From NCBI GenBank assembly GCA_022572905.1, contig JACZUZ010000023.1:1-11298 (forward strand): a stretch of 11,298 bases of DNA, given 5' to 3'. This document shows, piece by piece, positions 6,045-11,298 of this stretch (position 1 is its first letter; each line of letters starts with the position of its first letter). Under the pieces are notes generated by a model, which saw only the letters and a list, made by a program, of their open reading frames with translations, was not told the DNA's origin and searched no databases. The position numbers and the translations under genes are program-made. This DNA comes from Candidatus Zixiibacteriota bacterium (GTDB taxonomy: Bacteria; Zixibacteria; MSB-5A5; GN15; JACZUZ01).

Positions 6045-6995
6045 ATGGATATTATCTATCAATTGGGAGCATTGGCCTTCGCCACCCGCTTAAAACGACT
6101 CAGCGATCGTCTCTCAAGAGACGTTTCACAAGTTTATAGCGAATTGGAAGTGGATTTTGAGGCTCGCTGGTTCACAATTCTCTACGCTCTTTCAAAGAAG
6201 GAGAATATGTCAATAACCGGCCTCGCTGAAGCCCTCGGATTGACTCATCCCGCTGTAAATCAAATAGCGGCGGAAATGACAGCCCGCGGATTGCTTGTGT
6301 CAAATAAAGACAAACTCGACGAACGAAAACGACTCTTGAGTCTTAGCGCTGAAGGTAAGAAAACTCTTCGCATCCTAAAACCAATTTGGAAAGAAATTGA
6401 GCAGGCCACGGGTGAACTCCTGGGAGAAGCCAACGGTAATCTTCTGCTAGCGCTGAAAGAAATTGAAGAAGCGCTCAACCGCAAAGAAATGTACGCCCGG
6501 CTGGCCGAGAGACTGAATCTAAGAGACAGTCCAGTGGATATAGTCGAATACCGTCCTTCATACAAAAAGTTTTTCAAGTCGCTGAATTACGAATGGTTAA
6601 CAAAATACTTCTCAGTAGAACCTTATGACGAGAAAATTCTTTCTGATCCTAACGGAAAAATTATCAGACCCGGCGGCGCGGCTCTTTTCGCTCGTCAACA
6701 AGACAAAATTGTTGGTGTTTGCGCGTTGATAAAACATTCCTCAGAATTATTTGAATTGGCAAAAATGGCTGTAACCGAAAACTCTCAGGGAAAGGGAATT
6801 GGCCGAAAGTTAGCGCTAGCCATAATTGAAAAGGCGAGCAGTCTCGGGGGGAAGCGGCTTTTTTTGGAAACGAGTCCGAAATTAACGGCCGCGATCGCGC
6901 TTTATGAGTCTCTTGGATTCTCTCATTCTGAGAGATCGCCTGTAAAATCCGCCCAATTTGAAAGATGCTCAGTTTCGATGATACTAACTCTTTAG
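6045..6995 (+). CDS. MarR-family regulator fused to GNAT acetyltransferase
   Basis: A 316-residue two-domain protein. Residues about 1-150 form a MarR-type winged helix: the recognition region SITGLAEALGLTHPAVNQIA (56-75), RGLL, and a DERKR wing (92-96). Residues about 165-316 are a GNAT acetyltransferase with the acetyl-CoA loop QGKGIG (248-253) after the KMAV strand and the C-terminal ALYESLGF (285-292). This fusion is a known architecture, often annotated as a bifunctional HTH regulator / N-acetyltransferase; substrate unknown. The protein probably binds DNA as a dimer and acetylates a small molecule or protein. No clear ribosome site precedes the ATG, though a TATAAG at 6004-6009 may be a -10 element giving a short leader. 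The protease gene follows 73 nt later on the same strand. Confidence 0.88.
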   Translation: MDIIYQLGALAFATRLKRLSDRLSRDVSQVYSELEVDFEARWFTILYALSKKENMSITGLAEALGLTHPAVNQIAAEMTARGLLVSNKDKLDERKRLLSLSAEGKKTLRILKPIWKEIEQATGELLGEANGNLLLALKEIEEALNRKEMYARLAERLNLRDSPVDIVEYRPSYKKFFKSLNYEWLTKYFSVEPYDEKILSDPNGKIIRPGGAALFARQQDKIVGVCALIKHSSELFELAKMAVTENSQGKGIGRKLALAIIEKASSLGGKRLFLETSPKLTAAIALYESLGFSHSERSPVKSAQFERCSVSMILTL

Positions 6996-7068
6996 ATAAT
7001 ATTTTTCCAGATACACTTTGTAAATAGTCTCACACCATAACTAATCAATAACAAAGGAACGACAAATT

Positions 7069-8390
7069 ATGACTGAACTCACAAAACCCAAGACCTTTAA
7101 ATTATACTTCTTGGTTGTACTCCCTCTTGTAATTTTCGCGCACTTAAGCTTCGTTTCCGCGCAGACTCCAAAAATAGACAAAAATCCGTCAATCAGCGCT
7201 TCTCAAATGGCGGAAATTATAGATAGCATAATCCCTTCAATAGATTCGGTCTACATTTTCCCCGATGTCGCCAAGAAAATGATCAAACTTGTGCGAAAGA
7301 ATCTAAGGAAAGGTAAATATAAAGATATTAAGACGCTTACCCAGTTCACTCACAGGCTCACTGAAGATCTCCAATCGATTAGTAAAGACAAACATCTCAG
7401 TTTGCATCCGGGTTCAAGGCAATTGGGAATAATGATGGATGACAATAAAAACGATGATGAGCGCCGAAAGGAATTCATCGCCGAACAAGCCACGAGAAAC
7501 TTTGGTTTCGCAAAACTTGAGAGGCTGGACGGAAACATAGGGTATCTTGATCTGCGCGCATTCAGCGAAGCATCATACGCCGGCGCCACAGCGATTGCGG
7601 CAATGAACTTTTTGGCAAACTCTTCTGCGCTTATTATTGATCTGCGCAAAAACGGAGGCGGTTCGCCCAGTATGATTCAATTGATTTCGAGCTATTTTTT
7701 TGATGAGCGAAAACATCTAAACAGTTTCTACATTCGCAAGACCGACGAAATCGAGCAATACTGGACCCAGAGCCAGGTTGTTGGTCCGCGCATGAGCGAT
7801 ATGCCCATCTATATTCTAACAAGCTCGCGCACATTCTCGGCGGCGGAGCGCACCCGGTCGAGAGGCGTAACTTTGATATCAGTGGAGGATTAATAGTTGA
7901 TATGAGCTTACCTTATGGACGCGCGATTAATCCCATAAGTGGAACAAACTGGGAAGGTGTTGGCGTAGAGCCGGATATTTCGGTTCCGGCGAATGATGCG
8001 CTTGATGTCGCTCATATGGAAGCGCTAAAGGGCTTGCTGGAAAATGAAACAGACAAGCGCAAACTTTTTACTCTCGAATGGGGAATAGCAGGTATCAACG
8101 CCCGTATCAATCCGGTAGATTTAAGCGTTGAAGAAAAAACACGTTTTGAAGGAATTTACGGACCACGCAAAGTCTGGTTCGAAAATAGCGTTTATCACTA
8201 TCAGCGCGGCGATGGTCCGACGTTCGATTTGACGTACATGGGCGACAATCGATTCATGATTGAAGACCTGGATTATTTCAGGATTCAGTTTTCTGATATC
8301 AAAAATGGCAAAGCCAACAAACTGAACGGACAATATGCGCAAGGCCGGGTCGACAATAACGCAAGAACTGATTCGTATGTTAAGAAATAG
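7069..8390 (+). pseudogene. Exported S41-family (C-terminal processing/IRBP-like) protease, frameshifted by deletion
   Basis: Two reading frames (7069-7893 and an open frame from about 7839 to 8390) together make one S41 peptidase of the tricorn/IRBP-like branch. Part one has a signal peptide (cut after VSA, residue 31), the N-terminal helical region, DKHL with the likely catalytic His109, DLRKNGGGS (191-199), and the nucleophile Ser257 in TFSAAE. It then runs into out-of-frame residues and stops. Part two continues the family consensus with GGAHPVERRNFDISGGL, then PYGRAINPISGTNWEGVGVEPD-like sequence, and a C-terminal beta-rich domain. The roughly 20 residues normally between SAAE and GGGAHP (the VGETTGG region) are missing. 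Both sides share GCGGCGGAG, so a deletion at a short repeat explains the break. AAAGGAA about 10 nt before the ATG supports the start. As written it is inactive; an assembly error would make it an intact gene. Confidence 0.85.
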
Positions 8391-8411
8391 TTTGGATCGA
8401 CACTTGGAAGT

Positions 8412-9707
8412 TTAGCTATTTTTTGCGCACAACCGCTCGGCTAGCAAATGCAGGAAAAGGCCAACGTCGGTAACGACACCGATTGTTTGATGGGAGCCGC
8501 GGTCTTTGAGCTTGGTGACAACCGCGGGGTTGATGTCAACGCATACAGTCAGAACTCGCGCGGGAATCATATTGCCCACCGCTATTGAATGCAACATGCT
8601 CGATAGCATGAGGCAAACATCAGCGCCTTCAAGAATCTTGAAATAAGCGTCCTGGGCTTCATTCATGTCTGTAATTGCTTCAGGGATCGGACCGTCATCG
8701 CGAATTGAGCCAGCCAGAACATAGGGAATTCCCGTCTTAATAACAGAGTACATCACACCCGAAGTTAATGCGCCTTCTTCAATAAGATTTTTGATCGACC
8801 CGGCTCGGCAGATTTCATTTATGGCGCGCAGATGATGACTGTGGCCGCCTTCAACTGGTTCGCCAGTTTTGATATTTATGCCGAGCGACGTTCCGTACAG
8901 TTGGCTTTCAATATCGTGCACAGCCAGCGCGTTCCCGGAAAGAAGGCCGCTTATAAATCCTCCCGCAACTAATGCGGAAAACGCCTCACCCCCGCCCGTA
9001 TGCGCCACCACAGGTCCGGCCACTGCGATCACTTTCTTGTCGCGCTTGCCAATTACTTCGGCTACGCGGTCCACGACAGTTCTGACAACTCGTTCAGAGG
9101 AAACATCGCTGACCATAAATCCAAATTCACTGCGATCACGCTCAATAAATTCCGGGGCTACTTTGATTCCGTCCAGGCCAACAACAATCTGATCGCCTTT
9201 CCTCAAATCACGAAGCTTTACACAGAATGCGCGAGCCTTGTCGCTGTTATCACGAATCACAACAACACCGTCCATGCGCATATTTTCTACCTGTAGAAGA
9301 GAGCCGTTGTGATCCACACTGGTGCTGTGGTTGGTTGTACTGTAGAAATTTCGCGGGGCTACTCCTCTTACGGACGCTTTTTCGAGATTTACGCCTGAGT
9401 CGCTAATAATTTCAACACCGAGGTCGGTAAGATGGCGCGCAATACGTTCCGACGCTTTTTCATCGTCGACTGTATAAGCGGCCTCCAGAGTTGAGGGATC
9501 ATCATTGGTACGACCAATATCAAACTGTGCGATTTCGAATGAACCGCCCTCGCGCACAATAGCGTCAAGTATTTTCTTCATAATACCCGAATCAACCAAA
9601 TGTCCTCGAGCGCAAAACAATTTTCGCAGAGGAGGGCCTGGTCCATCGGATTTGGCGTTATCAGCCGATAGAGCTCTGGCTGAATCGTTTGGTCTCTCCG
9701 AATTCAT
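8412..9707 (-). CDS. Archaeal-type ornithine cyclodeaminase-like protein (LOR/SDH domain, TIGR00300/COG1915)
   Basis: 431 residues; about 400 match the COG1915 family end to end. Members from methanogens act as ornithine cyclodeaminases (ornithine to proline plus ammonia), and the same domain forms the C-terminal half of the cyanobacterial arginine-degrading enzyme AgrE. Landmarks are GHLVDSGIM (35-43), GPVVAHTGGGEA (231-242), HDIESQLYGTSLG (264-276), EGGHSHHLRAIN (286-297), SIRDDGPIPE (334-343) and CVDINPAVVTKLKDRG (389-404). There is no fused arginine dihydrolase domain. The first 27 or so residues (Ser/Asp/Pro-rich) precede the conserved part; only a poor ribosome site precedes the ATG, so a later start is possible, although no good one lies before residue 28. 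It follows the TPR gene by 34 nt and is probably co-transcribed. The activity is inferred from family, not proven for bacterial members. Confidence 0.85.
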   Translation of the reverse strand: MNSERPNDSARALSADNAKSDGPGPPLRKLFCARGHLVDSGIMKKILDAIVREGGSFEIAQFDIGRTNDDPSTLEAAYTVDDEKASERIARHLTDLGVEIISDSGVNLEKASVRGVAPRNFYSTTNHSTSVDHNGSLLQVENMRMDGVVVIRDNSDKARAFCVKLRDLRKGDQIVVGLDGIKVAPEFIERDRSEFGFMVSDVSSERVVRTVVDRVAEVIGKRDKKVIAVAGPVVAHTGGGEAFSALVAGGFISGLLSGNALAVHDIESQLYGTSLGINIKTGEPVEGGHSHHLRAINEICRAGSIKNLIEEGALTSGVMYSVIKTGIPYVLAGSIRDDGPIPEAITDMNEAQDAYFKILEGADVCLMLSSMLHSIAVGNMIPARVLTVCVDINPAVVTKLKDRGSHQTIGVVTDVGLFLHLLAERLCAKNS

Positions 9708-9741
9708 CTTCTATTATCTTGCTTTATTACAGGACCCTTTA

Positions 9742-10785
9742 TTAGCGCGATGTTGAGTCAGCGCCGGAATTTTGTTGTGACGCTTTGTAATATTCCAGTC
9801 CCTGCTTGATGAAATCTTTCATAACTTCGATTTTTTCAGGGTAATCGCGTCTGATAATCTCAAGCTGCTTGTTAGCGGAGGCTTCATCGCCCTGAAAAGC
9901 ATAAGCCCATCCCAGACCTATGCGGGAGTTTACATAGTTCGAATTGCGGTCAAGATTTTTTTGGAAAACCCTGACCGCATGCTCAAATGCGGATGTTTGG
10001 ACGTAGAGTATCCCCAATCTGTTGCGAATCTCGAGGCTGTCGGGAGCGAGCGCTAACGCTTTGGAAAATTCTTCTTCCGCGGCCCAGAAATTACCTGTGC
10101 CTTCTTCCGCAAGAGCGAGGTGATAATAAAGCGACGCCGACTTGTAATTATTCTCGACCGCAAGATGATAGTTGATTATGGCGCTTTGCGGATCACCAAG
10201 GCCCGAGAACGCGTTGCCCAGCAAATACCGTAGCTCTCCATGATTGGGCTGAAGTTCAATTGCCTTGCCTAGTGTCAAGAGCGCGTCGTTGAATTTTCCC
10301 TGTGTAATCAATTCACCGCTTATATTTCTATTGTAGTCATAATTTTCCGGGTCAAGCGCAATAGCCTTGCGATAGGAGTCAACCGATTTCTCTGGCATTT
10401 TGAGGTAAGAATAAGTCAGTCCCAGGCTATTATAGATTTGGGCGTCGGCGACTTTGGCAGTAACAGCAATTTCCAGATATTTTCTACTTTTCACATATTT
10501 CCCTCTCATTGAGTGCGCCAGCCCGAGGTTCTTTAGCGCGTTGCGATTGATACTGTCGAGCTCCAGAGCCGCCATAAAGTAGTATTCCGCTTTGGTGTAA
10601 AGCTTAGCTTGAATATAAGCGCCACCATCTTTCAGGAGCGCTGTTAAAGAATCCGCAGGAGACAACGGATTCCTCGCAAAAGTCCCTTCTGTGGCAAGAA
10701 AAAGAATGAAAACCGCTAATGTAATACTCAAGAAGATATGAGAAATTCTGTTTTGAAAGGACGCAGACATTGGAGCACTATTCAT
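9742..10785 (-). CDS. Exported tetratricopeptide-repeat protein
   Basis: 347 residues. An N-terminal signal sequence (hydrophobic core 17-31, likely cut after TFA at 37) sends it to the periplasm or outer surface. The rest (about 46-330) is a chain of about eight TPR units; typical pieces are AEYYFMAALELDS (66-78), SVDSYRKAIALDPENYDYN (134-152), AEEEFSKALALAPDS (236-250) and LGILYVQTSAFEHAV (257-271). It should act as a protein-interaction scaffold; no enzymatic domain is seen. An alternative ATG lies five codons in. The start codon at 10785 and the first codons fall within a degenerate 14-bp tandem repeat array that continues upstream, and no good ribosome site precedes either ATG, so start and expression are unsure. 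It sits between rex (280 nt upstream) and the cyclodeaminase-like gene (34 nt downstream). Confidence 0.85.
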   Translation of the reverse strand: MNSAPMSASFQNRISHIFLSITLAVFILFLATEGTFARNPLSPADSLTALLKDGGAYIQAKLYTKAEYYFMAALELDSINRNALKNLGLAHSMRGKYVKSRKYLEIAVTAKVADAQIYNSLGLTYSYLKMPEKSVDSYRKAIALDPENYDYNRNISGELITQGKFNDALLTLGKAIELQPNHGELRYLLGNAFSGLGDPQSAIINYHLAVENNYKSASLYYHLALAEEGTGNFWAAEEEFSKALALAPDSLEIRNRLGILYVQTSAFEHAVRVFQKNLDRNSNYVNSRIGLGWAYAFQGDEASANKQLEIIRRDYPEKIEVMKDFIKQGLEYYKASQQNSGADSTSR

Positions 10786-10880
10786 AGGAAACTCACTATT
10801 GGATATTCTGTATTGAAAACTCTGCCTTGAAAACTCCGCATTGAAAACTCAGTATTGGAAATTCTTATTTATTGAAACTC
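10781..10880. repeat. Degenerate 14-bp tandem repeat array over the TPR gene start
   Basis: Six 14-bp units abut without spacers on the plus strand at 10781-10794, 10795-10808, 10809-10822, 10823-10836, 10837-10850 and 10851-10864; a 16-bp variant follows at 10865-10880. The three central units end in TTGAAAACTC; the consensus is about NGYATTGAAAACTC (GAGTTTTCAATRCN on the minus strand). The outer units are more diverged, and the first one contains the start codon of the TPR gene. A weaker copy seems to continue inside the gene at about 10742-10762 (16 of 21 bases match units 2-3). Confidence 0.85.
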
Positions 10881-11065
10881 TCTCTGGCTATCCCTGGAGC
10901 GGGTCCATCGGGACCCTATTGCTGGCTTTATCGGTTATACCAGATCAGCCCTTCACTAGACCCAAGTAATTCAGATTTGAATGGAAATGCCTAAAAAAAG
11001 CGGATCAAGCGACTGAGTTCGGATGGCTACTTAAAACTCCCCGTGACGTCACTTCCCCAGGGACA
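10881..11065. other. Intergenic region between rex and the TPR gene
   Basis: It holds a compact hairpin, GGGTCC/GGACCC with a 4-nt loop (10901-10916), lacking a T-run on either strand, so it is not a standard terminator. A perfect 10-bp palindrome GTGACGTCAC lies at 11043-11052. No terminator for rex could be identified with confidence; the minus-strand T-run at 10999-10993 lacks a stem. No clear promoter for the TPR gene was found. Confidence 0.4.
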
Positions 11066-11298
11066 TTACTTCCCATTTACGAGCGCATAGGTGAGATACT
11101 CGAGCTCCATGGTCATATCCTCAGTGCGAATATGTATATTCTCCGGAGTCTTGATATTCACGGGTGCGAATGAAAGTATTGCCCTGACTCCGGAAGAAAC
11201 CACAATATCGGCTATTTCCTGAGCTACTTTGGCTGGAACAGCCAGAATGACTATTTCTATCGCTTGCTTTGCTATATCGTTTTGTAAATTTCTGACAT
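11066..11298 (-). CDS. rex: Redox-sensing transcriptional repressor Rex, C-terminal part
   Basis: The last 77 residues of a protein entering from the right edge, ending at TAA 11068-11066. The visible part matches the end of the NAD(H)-binding Rossmann domain of Rex: IEIVILAVPAKVAQEIAD, then GVRAILSFAPVNI, then a domain-swapping C-terminal helix (MELEYLTYAL). Rex senses the NADH/NAD+ ratio and represses fermentation and anaerobic respiration genes; high NADH releases it from DNA. The DNA-binding half lies outside the window. Its presence indicates redox control in a facultative or anaerobic organism. No Rex operator was recognised here. Confidence 0.9.
   Translation of the reverse strand, partial: VRNLQNDIAKQAIEIVILAVPAKVAQEIADIVVSSGVRAILSFAPVNIKTPENIHIRTEDMTMELEYLTYALVNGK

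Noticed and set aside
8385..8425. AAATAG/CTATTT pair followed by Ts as a terminator between the protease and cyclodeaminase-like genes
   Set aside because: Only six A/T-rich pairs with a long loop; too weak to call.
8869..9296. Plus-strand open frames of about 100 codons
   Set aside because: They are antisense to conserved parts of the cyclodeaminase-like gene and have no ribosome sites or recognisable motifs.
10781..10880. Tandem units near rex as a CRISPR array
   Set aside because: The units are only 14 bp, abut with no spacers, and no cas gene is nearby.
10993..10999. Seven-T run (minus strand) as the rex terminator
   Set aside because: No stable GC-rich stem precedes it on that strand.

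Overview
The window reads as bacterial chromosome of moderate GC content (roughly mid-40s percent by eye) from a poorly characterised lineage. It carries a sigma-70 type promoter, clear Shine-Dalgarno sites, a sigma-54 activator, a Rex repressor, and an ornithine cyclodeaminase-like enzyme of a family best known from archaea and cyanobacteria. Uncultured phyla of the FCB group (for example Zixibacteria) would fit, but the sequence alone does not settle taxonomy. No phage, insertion sequence, tRNA, rRNA or CRISPR array is visible.

Left part (1-2302). Two minus-strand genes lie 32 nt apart: a short-chain dehydrogenase (SDR) and then an NAD(P)-dependent isocitrate dehydrogenase cut by the left edge. 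The last ~60 bases of the dehydrogenase are oddly glycine-rich where a conserved cofactor loop belongs, which suggests bad sequence at a contig end. A small four-helix membrane protein of unknown role diverges from the SDR.

Centre (2303-6044). A gene-poor stretch of 563 nt holds two separate intrinsic terminators, both facing the minus strand. The right one ends the regulator operon. The left one needs its own transcript, so I propose an untranslated RNA of about 200 nt that carries two anti-Shine-Dalgarno-like CCACCTC segments. The regulator operon runs right to left: a near-consensus promoter at 5852-5880, a leader of about 265 nt with several hairpins, a small secreted Gly-rich protein, and overlapping it a large TPR / sigma-54-type AAA+ / Fis-HTH activator. 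The pairing of an exported polypeptide with a TPR-sensing activator resembles peptide-signalling logic, but that is inference.

Right part (6045-11298). A MarR-GNAT fusion is followed by an exported S41-family protease gene broken by a small frameshifting deletion at a short repeat. Facing it are three minus-strand genes: the C-terminal end of rex (redox repressor), a secreted or periplasmic TPR protein, and the ornithine cyclodeaminase-like enzyme. A degenerate 14-bp tandem repeat array fills the upstream region of the TPR gene and runs into its start codon.

The most notable items are the candidate RNA, the secreted-protein/TPR-activator pair with a GAYTDA version of the GAFTGA loop, the tandem array over a start codon, and the protease deletion.
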